Shown in pieces: positions 44,697 through 55,697 of a DNA stretch of 64,000 bases. Source of the DNA: Aurelia coerulea (Eukaryota > Cnidaria > Scyphozoa > Semaeostomeae > Ulmaridae); contig CM076955.1 in assembly GCA_039566865.1 (NCBI GenBank), positions 16,158,501-16,222,500 on the forward strand, in the 5' to 3' direction. Position 1 is the first letter of the stretch, and every line of letters starts with the position of its first letter. The notes beneath the pieces are model-generated. The model saw only the letters and a list, made by a program, of their open reading frames with translations. It searched no databases and was not told the origin of the DNA. Position numbers and translations under genes: made by a program.

Positions 44697-45853
44697 TGCT
44701 GACAGTTGTTCAAACTGCCGAAAAACTCAAGTTGGGGGGAGGGCGATATCCGCACACCCTGCAAAGCAATCTAAACTGGCTTGCAGTACCAACTGGCTTG
44801 CAGTCCCTGGCAGCAATATCAACAGTATATCCCGGCATGTCTCCGGGGTGTTAAAGGCAGTCTGTCACGTATCTGATCTGATAGGCCGAAACAAAGTTAG
44901 AGCTCAACACAACGGATTTCTTTGTGAATCTGTGTATTTGAAACAAAAGTGGGCTGATCTTTATCATTGTCTGTGGTCGTAGAAAGTCAGTAGGATCAGC
45001 AGCCATTCAAAGTTTTTATTCCTTGTATTGTCATTGTCACCCAATAAAATGCATGACAGACTGCCTTTAATTCCAATCCTATTGCATACAAACAGGAAGG
45101 CATGGCAATATTCTAAAGTACTTTCTTGGCATCAAAATAATAGATGGGGAAATTGCACTAAAATCCGTTATGTTCAAATGTTATTGTAAATGATTTCGCT
45201 TGAAAGCTGTTTCTGTTTCTAAGTCATTGGAAAATTAAAGTTGGACCAGTTTCAGTTTCGAAAGAAATATGAAAGAGAAAGGACATCTGCAGGAAACGGC
45301 AGGAAACACAACGAAAACACAACGAATTGCAAAAGTATGGCCCTTCTCATCCGCACTCTTAGTATCCATTTTTTTGAGTAGAAGATACATATTGCTTTCC
45401 ATAGGGTTTCCATGTCTCTCATGGGATAAATGAGAAAACTGTCATCGTAACGCTGATTTAGTCTACATTTTATCCCCTTCTCAAGCTCCTTTAGAAACCG
45501 CTTCCAAGCAAATCACCCATGTTTTGCCCGTAGGTAAAGTTTCTAAGTTAGAAACATGTGTTTTCTCATAAATTGGGGGAATTTATTTTTTGGATGTTTC
45601 GAAAATTTTTAACATCGATAACGTCAATTTGATCTTGTTGCAAAATATGCACAGGACCTGTTGAAAAGGTATAACAATTTATTTAGCAAATCGAGAGACA
45701 GAATTTGACACAGAGTTTGAGAATTATCAACGAAGGGATACGCTTCCATTTTTTGCAATTCAGAGAATGTTTTCATGAGTTTCCAAGACACTGCTGTTCT
45801 GTTTCATATGATCTTCCGAGGTTAGCAAACGGACCTGCCAAAATGTGAAACTA

Positions 45854-46494
45854 TCGGCTGAGTAGCAGAGAACCTTTCCCCGTTTGAGAAGCCTCTGCTC
45901 CATGGGGTATCAAGACGATGATATTGGTGCATACATAACTTCATGGCAGACATGTTCAAATAGATTTTGAAATTTGCCTGACTAAAATCGACCATACTAC
46001 TCCGTCCTGAAATCTTGAGGGACTTTCTCGAGAAGCCCCAATCAAGAAATTTTCAAAACAGGCCTAAAACGTTATCATGACTAAATTTTCCTAATATACT
46101 ACCTTACAGCAATGACTTCAACATGTTTTAGCATGCGTTATCTCTTGGGAGGATGAAAATCGTCAGGAATAATGCTGTTATGTTATGCTCCAAGGGATGA
46201 TACTTTGTTCCTCCCAAAGAGATACCACGTGGTAACGCACGTTAAAGTCATCGCTGTAAGGCAGAAATTTTGGAAAATTTGGTCGTGATTTTAGGCCTGT
46301 TTTTAAAGGTTTCGTGAAGGGGCTTTCTTAAGAAAATCTCTCATGATTCCAGAACGGAGAGGCCGAATTCATTCAAGTAAATTTCTAAATGTATTCGAAC
46401 ATTTCTGCTATTGAGTGATAAATTTAGCGATATTATTTCCTTGATATCCAGGGAGCAGTGGCCTTTCAAACGGAGACTATTTTTTGCTAACCAG
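45854..46494. mobile_element. CCGGGT-subfamily foldback element (copy 7), worn ends
   Basis: Arms fold about a centre near 46175. Shared blocks include TCCCCGTTTGAGAAGCC / GGCCTTTCAAACGGAGA, GCTGTAAGGCAGAAATTTT and TCCGTCCTGAAATC. The terminal CCGGG and TA are mutated (TATCGGC; ACCAGTCA). Same subfamily as 57298-57922. Confidence 0.65.
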
Positions 46495-47275
46495 TCATCT
46501 TGTCACTGGAACAGAGCCTCCTTACTTTTCTATATTATTTTGATTTTGCGCTGAGACCTTGTTTCGTTGGAAAGAAGTATTTCCTTTTAGATCAATGCAA
46601 TGTATTATCGATATGCTAAGCTATGTTTTTATGCATTTAGCATTTGCCAGAGTAGTAACTATAGTTTTGAAATTTCATACTTAAATATTCTTGAGTTATG
46701 TTTTTAGAATTATTTTAATCGAATCAGTGAAATCATCATGCTTATACGGTACAATATCTCTGTAAGTGTATCCTGCTGCCTGGTAATCGGGAGAGACGAA
46801 GCCATCGTAACAGTGCTTTATTTCTGACGAATACAATCTTTTCTGTCGCTTGTTTGCTTCGCTTAGTCGAAGAAACGAACTGTTTGTGTTGAAAACAAAC
46901 CTAACCGGGTGAGTCAGAGAAAAGGTGGGGCGTTTAACAAGCCATATTTAGGTGAAGAACCAAGTCAAATCGAATGTGTTGAGGTTAGAAAAATAATGGA
47001 ATTCGTTACATAAATTTAGTTTGCTAAAATCGATCATTATTCTCCCTATCTAATAGTAATAATAACAATAATAAGAAATATTTATTTTATACATGTTTAC
47101 TTGTTCAGAACAAAAATTCTGTTGTCAGTCAAGGACCTGTTAAGCGAAAAAGGATAAGATAAGAAATAAAAAATTACAGCAAAGTTAAAACTGTGTTCGA
47201 AATTATAACTTATTACTACTGTTATTATATACTATTATTACTATTTGCGATTTTGTGATATAGCTATTTTGGTGA

Positions 47276-47443
47276 CAGGGCCGTAGAGGAAGAAGCTTCG
47301 GATTGGGGGGGGGGGGGCAATTGTTCTTAGAACAATAGAGAACAATATATCTAATTAAGTCATGTGACGTAGCACCATTGTGTTAAAAATTATTGGGGGG
47401 GGGCTTGAGCCCCACCTACCCCCCCCCGCTTCCTACGGGCCTG
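47276..47443. mobile_element. CAGGGCCGTAGA hAT-like MITE (copy G9)
   Basis: CAGGGCCGTAGAGGAAG … CTTCCTACGGGCCTG, flanked by the exact 7-bp repeat TTGGTGA (47269-47275 and 47444-47450). Shares its interior with 26980-27132 in the opposite orientation. Confidence 0.8.
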
Positions 47444-47648
47444 TTGGTGAGAAGTATCGCTAGTTCAGGAACTTTCTGCTTCCTAACAATGACAATTAAA
47501 TCGATAGCCCCCAAAGGATAAAACATAAGTTACAATAGTTTTTCTTTGTGCTCTAACACAAGGCATGCTTTGTTTCAATTTTTGGCAGAGAAACAGTGTA
47601 TTTGCCATGGTTTAGAAGTTTACGAAACACGGATTTACGAAAATCGCA

Positions 47649-47824
47649 TAGGCGTAGGAGACAGGGGGACCGGGGGGCTGCAGCCCCCCCCCCCAACGTC
47701 AGAAAAATTTGCAAAAATCAGCCATAATCGGGCAGAAATCTGCCTCAAGTCGGGCAAAATTTTCTCAAACAATGGACCTTTTATCGGGCGGCCCCCCCAA
47801 ATTTTATCTCCCCCTACGCCGATG
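47649..47824. mobile_element. TAGGCGTAGGAG G-tract element (copy G10)
   Basis: TAGGCGTAGGAGACAGGGGG … CTCCCCCTACGCCGATG, with direct repeats GAAAATCGCA at 47639-47648 and 47825-47834. The 10-bp flank is longer than for the other G-tract copies, so family membership is less certain. Confidence 0.65.
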
Positions 47825-48237
47825 GAAAATCGCAGTTTGTAGTTATGGAACATAAAGACCGATTTCGACCAAACAAATTTTCATATCTTGGTTTGCCTTT
47901 CTTTTATTCAATGAAGTTTAAAGATAAGAAGCTGCATCAATGAAAATTAGCAAACATCCCCTAAACATCCCACGCCTTTTCTGGCTCACCCGGTGGTTTG
48001 CTTCGCGGACCTATATCATGGATTGTCAGGACAACAGTGAACTTTTCTCTCTCCTTCTCCTTCGCCTTTTCTTTCTCCATCCCGAAATGGCTAGAAGTGG
48101 CCCAATCGACTGATGAAAAAAGTGAGACTTGGACAAGTCCAGGACAACAGTAAATCAAGCCTGCTGGTACAGATCACAACAGGAGCAGGACGTGAATTTG
48201 TCCAGGTTTCACATTCATACACAATCTTTGGTATTAG

Positions 48238-48693
48238 CAGGACCGTCGAGAGGGGGGGGGGGGTTGGAGGGGGTAAAAGGTCCGGGGCCCGTAAAAATAT
48301 CGTTCGACAAAAATTAGTTATTGCTGTAGAATCTTTTACAGCAACTTTTATGGCAATCTAGCTACCTGCCTTAAACATAGACATAGAAAATAGTTTTCTT
48401 TTGTTTAAAAGTTTTTGTGTCCGTACCTTGTACCTTGCGAGGTGACTTTACCTCGTAAGAGCGAATCTTTTCATTGTTTACCGTAAAAACCGCTTCCTTG
48501 ATAACTTTTTCCGAATATCTAAACAATTTTTTCTAAAGTAGCTTTGTTAAAAAGGGCGTTTCCCTCATTCTCCGAGAGTCTGAAGGGTGTGGTCCCAGAA
48601 AATTTTCTTGGGTGCTTCGCCCCCAAACCCCTCCCCCCTAAGGCCCGATCCTAAGAATCGGTCCAGGGCCCGAGCTGGCTCTCGACGGCCCTG
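48238..48693. mobile_element. CAGGACCGTCGAG hAT-like MITE (copy G11)
   Basis: CAGGACCGTCGAGAGGGGGG … TGGCTCTCGACGGCCCTG, with flanks GGTATTAG and GGTATCAG (7 of 8) at 48230-48237 and 48694-48701. The interior is not G-rich. Confidence 0.8.
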
Positions 48694-48939
48694 GGTATCA
48701 GCATTGTTTCAGTTACCTGTATACCTACTTCTAGTCTATTTAAGGACTGGATTTGGTTATGAGTTGCAAAGTGTAACAAACAAAAAATGCAATACTAACC
48801 AAGTACATACTAGAAGGATAACTTTTATTGATGAATTGGTTCTTTCTTGTAATTCTCTAGACTCGAAATACTACATTTGCAGTCCTTGATGAAATGTGAA
48901 ATTCAAGTTTTTAAAATCAAGAAACTCTGCAAAAATTCT

Positions 48940-49003
48940 AGCCTACGCGTAGACCCATTATCTCAAAGGGTCTTTGGGATAATAATGGGTCTACGCGTAG
49001 GCT
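48940..49003. repeat. Perfect 22-bp-arm hairpin
   Basis: The arm AGCCTACGCGTAGACCCATT (continuing AT) at 48940-48961 is an exact inverse of 48982-49003, with a 20-nt loop. No poly-T follows, so it is not a simple terminator. Its role is unknown. Confidence 0.9.
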
Positions 49004-49690
49004 ACAAAAATTCCTGCAACAGTACAAATAAGAATTGGACACAATTTGGAAGCGGCACTAGAAAGTTCAGGGCCAAGTTTTCCAAAACCTTTGCTAATTC
49101 TCGCATTTGATATATTTGGGGAGTGCTTCATTAGAGAGAGGGGACTCTGTTGGCTTAGAAGGAGAAGGGGCATATTGGGGAGAGGGCTTAGTAAACTTTA
49201 TTACGGTATGCAAATTAGATAGCAACACGATATTTGGCAAGTGGGTTGCTGGGTTGAGAAAATATCGATGAAACTTTTGTAACTGTTGTATTTCAAGTCC
49301 AATCAGTTCCAACTATGAAAAAAACTGATACTGAGCAAAAGTTTTGTTACAAAGTTCTACTCTACATTTTATTCCCCCGTTCCAGTCCCCCTTTTACAGA
49401 TACCGGTCTCGCTTTCGTTAAAAATAGGGCAAATGATATTTCCGTCGTTGTTGTTGTGGTTTAGGCATTATGGTTTGGTTCAGGTTTTGGCAAAGAAGAA
49501 AGATTTGGCACGGTGGTAACAATATTTGCAGCACGCTTAGCAATTCGGAGCGAAAACGAAGGATAACTGGCTGTAAACTTTCAGTCATTCAATTCAAGGA
49601 TTACTTTTGCTGTTACACCCTCGAATTTTGGGCCAAACATTTTATTAGGCCCACGCACGCGCTAGACGCAGAAGTGCTGAAGGCATTTAT

Positions 49691-51169
49691 ATGGAGTGGA
49701 GCAGAAGGCGTTCGTTTATACTTTTTCTTATGCTTATATTAGTATCATGTGCATTCATTTTGTTTGTTTATGATGTTCCAAAGAATTTTAAACTACTGAT
49801 CGCATCGAATGAACCAAAAGTGCCATATAAACACCTCAAGCAAAAAGACAATGCTGTTGGCACTTTTGACCATGACCCGCATTATGAAGTAACTGGGAAC
49901 AAGATTGAGGAGCCAGATTACAGCACTAACGGTGATGATCACAATTTCGATTGGCAAAATATAAATGTCAAAAAGACAAAGATAACAGCTGGTGATAAAA
50001 GTGGAGTGGAAAATGAGCTAACACACACAGAAACATTTCCAACAACATTGCACCAATTAATTTCAAAGGAACTAAAACACTTGAAACTGAAACATCATGG
50101 TGTTTTAGGGATGAAAGTCATGAAACATATAAAAATAAATCTGGGTGGTACATCATTGCCAGAAGAAGAGAAGGTTCTAGAAAATTATTCGAAAGATTCT
50201 GTTGTGAGTTCATTTAACATTCCAATCACCTCTACTAGAGAAACAACACGCATACCAATAAGTAGATCTGAAAATGTGAAAACTAATAAGAAAACAGAGA
50301 AAACAACTGTGAAGAATGTAGAGGAGAATAATGATCACAAAAGGAGGTTTCCAAATGCCATAATTATTGGGTCAAAAAAGGGTGGTACTCGAGCGCTATT
50401 GCAACAGCTCTCTGTACATCCAAAGATTGTTATCAGTGGCAAAGAAGTTCATTTTTTTGATAAACATTATGAAAAAGGTCTTGATTGGTATCGCCAGCAA
50501 ATGCCAAGAAGTCACCCTGGTGAGATCACTATGGAAAAAACTCCAGCTTACTTTGTGGTTGATGGAGTTCCTGAGAAGATTTTTAACATGTGTAAAAATT
50601 ACTCAATTGATATTAAATTATTGGTGATTCTGAGGGATCCTGTGCAAAGAGCCATTTCTGATTATGCGCAAGGATACCAAAGGTTTCTAATGAAAAAAAG
50701 AAAAGGGCGGAAGAAGAAAAAAATGAGTTCTTTTGAATCAAAAGTGTTTTATGATGTGGAAGAGAAGACTATAGACTCTGATGCTGCATTCATAAAAACT
50801 GGTTTGTATTCTGAACACCTTAAAAGATGGCTCAAGTTTTTTGATAGATCAAAATTGCATTTTGTCAGCGGAGAGACACTCATCAGTGCCCCTTGGGAAG
50901 AGCTTTTCGCTGTTCAGAAATTTTTAAACATTTCTGTTTCTATAACAAAAGAAGATTTCTGGTATAATGAAACAAAGAAATTCTATTGCATGTCAAACAC
51001 TAAAAGACACGGGAAAATCACTTTCAATCCAAAGTGTCTTGGACAAACTAAAGGGAGGAAACACCCAGATATTAACCAACAGACAATCAAAATACTCAGA
51101 GATTTTTATAAGCCATATAATCAAGAATTTTACAAGATGGTAGATAGAAATTTTGGATGGCCTGAATAG
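49691..51169 (+). CDS. Heparan sulfate glucosaminyl 3-O-sulfotransferase-like, intronless, long stem
   Basis: 492 codons, single exon. N-terminal anchor at about 8-27 (SFILFLMLILVSCAFILFVY) after a basic MEWSRRR, so type II topology. Residues 30-215 form a long polar, Asp/Lys/Thr-rich stem. The sulfotransferase domain has GSKKGGTR (227-234), KEVHFFDK with Glu252, MEKTPAYF, ILRDPVQRAISDY from 313, and the FYC…KCLG loop. It resembles the first sulfotransferase over the catalytic domain but not in the stem. A lysine-rich insert (KKRKGRKKKKM) follows the LRDP region. The nearest in-frame Met is at 49691; another ORF overlaps upstream in a different frame and looks accidental. Confidence 0.9.
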   Translation: MEWSRRRSFILFLMLILVSCAFILFVYDVPKNFKLLIASNEPKVPYKHLKQKDNAVGTFDHDPHYEVTGNKIEEPDYSTNGDDHNFDWQNINVKKTKITAGDKSGVENELTHTETFPTTLHQLISKELKHLKLKHHGVLGMKVMKHIKINLGGTSLPEEEKVLENYSKDSVVSSFNIPITSTRETTRIPISRSENVKTNKKTEKTTVKNVEENNDHKRRFPNAIIIGSKKGGTRALLQQLSVHPKIVISGKEVHFFDKHYEKGLDWYRQQMPRSHPGEITMEKTPAYFVVDGVPEKIFNMCKNYSIDIKLLVILRDPVQRAISDYAQGYQRFLMKKRKGRKKKKMSSFESKVFYDVEEKTIDSDAAFIKTGLYSEHLKRWLKFFDRSKLHFVSGETLISAPWEELFAVQKFLNISVSITKEDFWYNETKKFYCMSNTKRHGKITFNPKCLGQTKGRKHPDINQQTIKILRDFYKPYNQEFYKMVDRNFGWPE

Positions 51170-51227
51170 ATTAATATGTAATGCAGAATATATTTTGATA
51201 CATATTTATATCCAATGGATACTAATA

Positions 51228-51395
51228 CACGTTTTTTTTTTATAAGAAACTTGGATCAGCACTTAGTACTAAAAGTTTCTTAGTGCGGCTGAAACCAACG
51301 ACAAATAAGACAAAAATAGAGAGACATAGAATAAGAGAGACATACAGAAATAAAGTTTTAGAGTTTCTTAACTGTTCTTGAGCGTATAGTAATTT
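51228..51395. mobile_element. CACGTTTTTTTATAAGAAAC element, copy B, one end missing
   Basis: The left end CACGTTTTTTTTTTATAAG after TA, then the same interior as 5524-5942 in reverse (TCTCTCTTATTCT… CTCAAGAACAG). It is truncated on the right. It starts about 60 bp downstream of the second sulfotransferase stop. Confidence 0.65.
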
Positions 51396-52790
51396 TTTGA
51401 CACAAAAATATGGTAATTTTTTGACACTGACCTTTCCAGTTGATACTATCACCAGAGTGTGACTGACAATCTGGTGCAAATTGTCAGTCACACTCTGATG
51501 AAAGTATTAACTTGAAAGAATTAACTTGCTAAAAATATCATTTTTTTGTCTACTTGGTTTGACTCTTTGCAGTGTACTGCTGCAGTAGTTTTGTATAATT
51601 TATGTATGAGATGAGACAGTAACTTTATCCATTGCCAAATTCTATAATTTCAACAATTTCGTTTAAAACTCTTTTAAGAAACCCTACTCTCAAATGGCTA
51701 AAAGATTTAGAAACCCCATGGCTTGGAAAAATTACTAAAAGTAACTCAATTATTTCAGTTGAGGAAATCCTCAGCATGTTATGTAATTTCACTTGCTGTA
51801 TGGCCACAAACCAAAGGTTCCATAATTGGTGTTTCTACACAAATGGATACAAATTTTTGACAGAGTTTAGCTTCATTTTGAGAAGTTTTTCATAATTTAC
51901 AATGCATTACCTTAAAATCGAAAATGAAGAATTCCCAAAAACTAGCTTCCTTGTTCTTTGGCTGAAACTAAATCCACTTTTCAGCCATCAAATTGTAAAA
52001 TGACGTTTGCGTAGGTCAGGTATGGCTTTTTAACGATACTGAAACTGTTGAAATGTAATTTTGCTCAACATCAAAAAAGTCAAAATTTACATGATAGTGA
52101 ACAGCCAATTTTTGGTGGTTTTGTTTTTGGGCAAATTGGAAATTGGACTTTTGGCTACAACATCCTGATTTCAAAAATAAATTATGCACCTAAATTCATT
52201 GGAAAAGATTTATAATCTTAGTTTGTAGCCTCAGTAAGATAACGGAATCAAAAATTCTGTAAATTTTTCATAGCTTTTCCTGCACCCTTTTTCAAACAGT
52301 GGATAAATTGTCCCATTCAGCCAGTAGTTGTCTTGAAAAGTTAGAAACGTTATTTTCTTTACACCCTCTTCTATTTTTGTTTTATTTTGAATTCTGAAAG
52401 TAGGATATGTATTCAGTGAAGAGTTACAATATTTATGCAAAATGTATATTCACAATGTGGTCAGTATCAAAATGTGACAGTACTTGAGTACTTGTCACAT
52501 AATTTGGACTAAATTATACCTCCTGTTATTACATAAACTGGATTTCTAAGCAATTGCCCAAAAATATTATCCAGACAGATATTATGCTGTTTCACAGTAA
52601 ATATCTGATGCTATCCTTAGTGCAAGCATCCATTTTTTTAGCTCCAGTCCAGTAGAAATGGTTCAATACATTCCAAAAAAGTAACCAGTGAAAAACGGTA
52701 ACCAGTTACAAGATCACCTTGCACATTTGCACGGGAGTGGAGATGTGAGAATTTTTTGCTGCAAAGCGCGCATGCGCAAGCAGTCTTCTA
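51396..52790. other. Intergenic, no supported gene
   Basis: A short palindrome around 51455-51500 (ACCAGAGTGTGACTGACAAT / ATTGTCAGTCACACTCTG) is the only structure noticed. The same GAGTGTGACTGAC motif occurs at about 24490. The remainder shows nothing I can name. Confidence 0.4.
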
Positions 52791-52803
52791 GAGGGGTTTG
52801 ATC

Positions 52804-53030
52804 ATGGGTAGTAAGACACTGCTGGTGTGCTTCTATGGAGAAGAGCTGGATAATATGTATCTGCGGGGGAAATTTTTTATAGTACTGCGGAGGAGATATC
52901 TGCAGGGGAAATTTTTACAGTACTGCGGAGGAGATATCTCCTCCGCAGTACTGCAAAAAAATTTCCCCCGCAGATACATAATATCCAGCGCTCTTCCATA
53001 GAAGCACACCAGCAGTGTCTAACTACCCAT
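52804..53030. mobile_element. 227-bp palindrome with an internally duplicated arm
   Basis: The outer arms ATGGGTAGTAAGACACTGC and GCAGTGTCTAACTACCCAT and the middle GGTGTGCTTCTATGGA/TCCATAGAAGCACACC pair almost perfectly. The inner segment TATCTGCGGGGGAAATTTTT…GCGGAGGAGA occurs twice in the left arm and once in the right. Flanks GGTTTGATC (52795-52803) and GGTTTGATT (53031-53039) match at 8 of 9, so it moved as a unit. Confidence 0.85.
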
Positions 53031-53340
53031 GGTTTGATTGAGGATTGAGGGCGGACAGTGGACCGTTGATTATCTTGAACAAGCTGTTAACGCAGTTAAG
53101 TAAGTGCTGCTCATAGCATTGTTTGTAATACAATTGTCCAGGTTATTTTTACGGTCCACAAAAAAGACCACCAATAATACAAACTGTTACCAGATGAACC
53201 TTTTAAGAACTTTTGTGGCTAACTGTCGTGCATCTTGTACTCTCAAGACTGATTTCAATTCAAGGCAAAGTACAAAACCTCTTATTTTATACAGAATTGA
53301 ACGGGAGAGCACTTTGTATGGTACTATATTGTATCAAGTT

Positions 53341-53696
53341 CCGGGGGAGAGGTGGGGGTAACTTAAATTTACATGGTACGGGGATGTGTGATTCAAAGCG
53401 TAAAACTACCACCCATAAATCCGGAAAATTTTCTGAAGAGTATACCCATAAATCCGGAAAATCTCTGAAAAGTATACCATCCGGTACCCATCAATCCGGA
53501 ATAGCCGAAAAAGTTGACCCATAAATGAAGTTTTACCAAAAATCATACCCATAAATCCAGATAATGTAAAAAATCGTTGAAAACCATACGCATGAATCTG
53601 GACGACTCCATGGTAAAAAAGGTTCCCTAAAAATGGCACAACCCCATACCAAGGAGAACTTAAGCTAACCCCCCCCCCCATCGGGGATCAAATTGT
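53341..53696. mobile_element. G-tract-capped hAT-like MITE (copy G6)
   Basis: CCGGGGGAGAGGTGGGGGTA … TAACCCCCCCCCCATCGGGG with flanks ATCAAGTT and ATCAAATT (7 of 8). The interior is an array of CCCATAAATCCGGA units spaced about 30-40 bp. Confidence 0.82.
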
Positions 53697-54044
53697 TCGA
53701 CTATTATTGAAGATGCTGATCAATGCAGATAGAAGCAGATAATTGAGATTCAGGGCTAATTACAAAGAAATGATCAAAGCTGGTATGCTATTAAAACATT
53801 GAACTTTCTTTACTTCAAATGTCGATCTTGAAAAATATAAAAAACATACCATGTGAAGTACCACCTAACCAGTTACAAGATCAACCTTAAAATTGCACAT
53901 TTGCATCATTTTGAGTTTTTATGAATATTATTGTTGGAGTGCAAACGGAGATGTGAGAATTTTAGCGCTTTTTTGAATCTAGTTTGAATCATGCATTTAC
54001 GTTGTTCAAGTCAGACGCAATGTTGCGCTTCATGACGAATTTGT

Positions 54045-54260
54045 GGGGATGGCTCAGTGGTAGCGAGCTCGCTTGACTACCAATCTGAAGGTTGATGGTT
54101 CGAGTCCCCGCCCTGCCGAACCAAATTGTGAGGAGAGTCGCCAACTCTCTGTAATTCCAGGTTAAAGGAATCACGAGGTGGTTGTCACATCGAATCGAGA
54201 GGAAGGACCGGGACGCTGCTTCGATAAGCTTAGCTTCTCAGCGTCCTAAAAACTACCGGG
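54045..54260 (+). mobile_element. tRNA-derived SINE family 1, copy B
   Basis: The head carries an intact A box (TGGCTCAGTGG, 54050-54060) and B box (GGTTCGAGTCC, 54097-54107), spaced as in a tRNA gene. The acceptor stem does not close properly. The body GTTGTCACATCGAATCGAG … CTTAGCTTCTCAGCGTCC matches 40168-40345. Pol III promoter elements look functional. Confidence 0.8.
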
Positions 54261-54533
54261 AGGAAAAGTTTGCAGGGTTAAGAGAAATGAAAACGGGACA
54301 TCACTGAAGGATGATAAAATGTCATACAAAAAAGTTAAGATACAATTAAATGTCAATCAATCTTAACTATCTGGCAAGGGCAATTAATGACCATTGATTT
54401 GACACCAGCCAACCAAGTTCAATGTTTGCAGAGACTGATTACAGGCAACATTAAAGAACCATTGTCACCCAGGGTCCTTTGCGGGCACGCTACAATGTCA
54501 GAAGCTTTTCAACAGGTGAAGGTGAAGTTGCGG

Positions 54534-54703
54534 TTTTTTTTTTAGCGCCAAGCGCTAGGATCGCAGAGGTAGGATAGGCCTAATCGAGTCCGCGACCCCT
54601 TCTCACGACGCTCAAGTGGTGGGGCTCTACCGGGTATCGAACCCTGTCCGCCTGACTGTTCTGGCTGCAAAGTCAGAGGATTACACCACAGCGCCACAAC
54701 ACC
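54534..54703 (-). mobile_element. tRNA-derived SINE family 2 with A-tail
   Basis: On the minus strand an A box (TGGCGCTGTGG), a tRNA-like ACTTTGCAGCC region and a B box (GGGTTCGATACCC) are followed by about 85 nt of tail ending in ten A. No matching second copy is seen in this window. Confidence 0.7.
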
Positions 54704-55093
54704 TTAAAGCAAGCTTTTCTACCAGTTCAACTGGTGCAATATGGATCCACGGTTTCCGTTTAGGTCAAGTTTGATTTTCACAGTTCAAAATGTCAGCGTG
54801 CCCGCAAGACGGCAGACAGCAGGCAGGCAGGCCAATTTCGCTCGCTGATTGAAGAAGAATAGTAATGCTGCCTTCGGCAGCAATCACTGTAGCGCGAGCC
54901 TGTAAATAAGAGGTGCCAGTATATCTTAGGTTTGCCTGTAAAAATTGACGAGAGTCGCCCAAATAGTTTCGGGGAAACTTTTGCGCCTTTGTTCGTTTGT
55001 TTGTTTTGAATTACTGGTTGAGAGAATTTCCTCCGCAGTCGCTAATCGCTTGTGAATTGAGGTGTCAATCAAACAGCAACTGTTGCTATTGTA

Positions 55094-55697
55094 CCGGGTG
55101 TCCCAAAAAAATTGTATATGGATTTGGTTGACTCCAGCGATGTGAATTTAGCTTTAATCAATGGCTACTCACTCTCAAAGTGTTCCTCGATAGTTAACTT
55201 GAACATAGATACCTCATTTTTTGGTATTGGTGCTTTGAGAGCAGAGATATCAATCTTGAAAGCTCAAATGTGCATCCACTTGCAAACCAGAGCTTTGGCC
55301 TTTCGGCCTTAGCAAATTCATGAAGCACATCGAAATGTAGAACTGAAATTAATGAAAAATCAAGTAAATTTTCCCATGGGTGACTTCTGGAGTGCAGAAT
55401 AACACAAGATCTAATATTTTTCAAATTTTATCAAGGTTATCGTTGATTAAAACGATGTGCCTTCAGAAATTTCTTAGACCAAAAGGCTAAAGCTCTGGTT
55501 TGCAGGAAGAAGCAAATTTGAGCTTTCAAAATTGATATTTCTGCGAGCCCCAAAGCACCAATGCCAACAAACGAGGTATCTATGCTCAAGTTAACTATCG
55601 AGGAACATTTTGAGAGTGATTAGCCATTGATTAAAGCAAAATTCACAATGCTAGAGTCAACCAAATCCGTATACATCGCTTTTTTTGGGACACCCGG
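55094..55697. mobile_element. TA-flanked CCGGGT foldback element (copy 5) with related empty site
   Basis: Arms of about 215 bp begin CCGGGTGTCCCAAAAAAA, with TA at 55092-55093 and 55698-55699. It sits in an H-element fragment. Joining GCTATTGTA to TTACAAAATCT across one TA gives the sequence present at 37487-37503, showing duplication of TA only. It ends 222 bp beyond the MAD1 stop. Confidence 0.92.

Larger units (their letters stand above)
46904..47994. mobile_element. CCGGGTGAGTCAGAGAAAAGG TIR element with nested insertions (copy 4)
   Basis: The left end CCGGGTGAGTCAGAGAAAAG and the right end CTTTTCTGGCTCACCCGG define about 1.09 kb. Two G-tract MITEs (47276-47443, 47649-47824) and a LINE-like ATT/TTA-rich tail near 47050-47230 lie inside. 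The flanking dinucleotides are not TA on both sides, so target-site evidence is lost. Confidence 0.55.

Noticed and set aside
47546..47853. Overlapping proline- and glycine-rich ORFs on both strands
   Set aside because: They translate the G/C tracts of the nested element at 47649-47824.
49470..49742. 90-codon ORF overlapping the start of sulfotransferase gene 2
   Set aside because: Different frame, no domain. The gene 2 start at 49691 gives a normal type II anchor without it.
54045..54120. Possible intact tRNA gene
   Set aside because: A and B boxes are present, but the 5' acceptor-stem strand does not pair with a 3' partner, and the sequence continues into a body shared with 40168-40345. 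A SINE head fits better.
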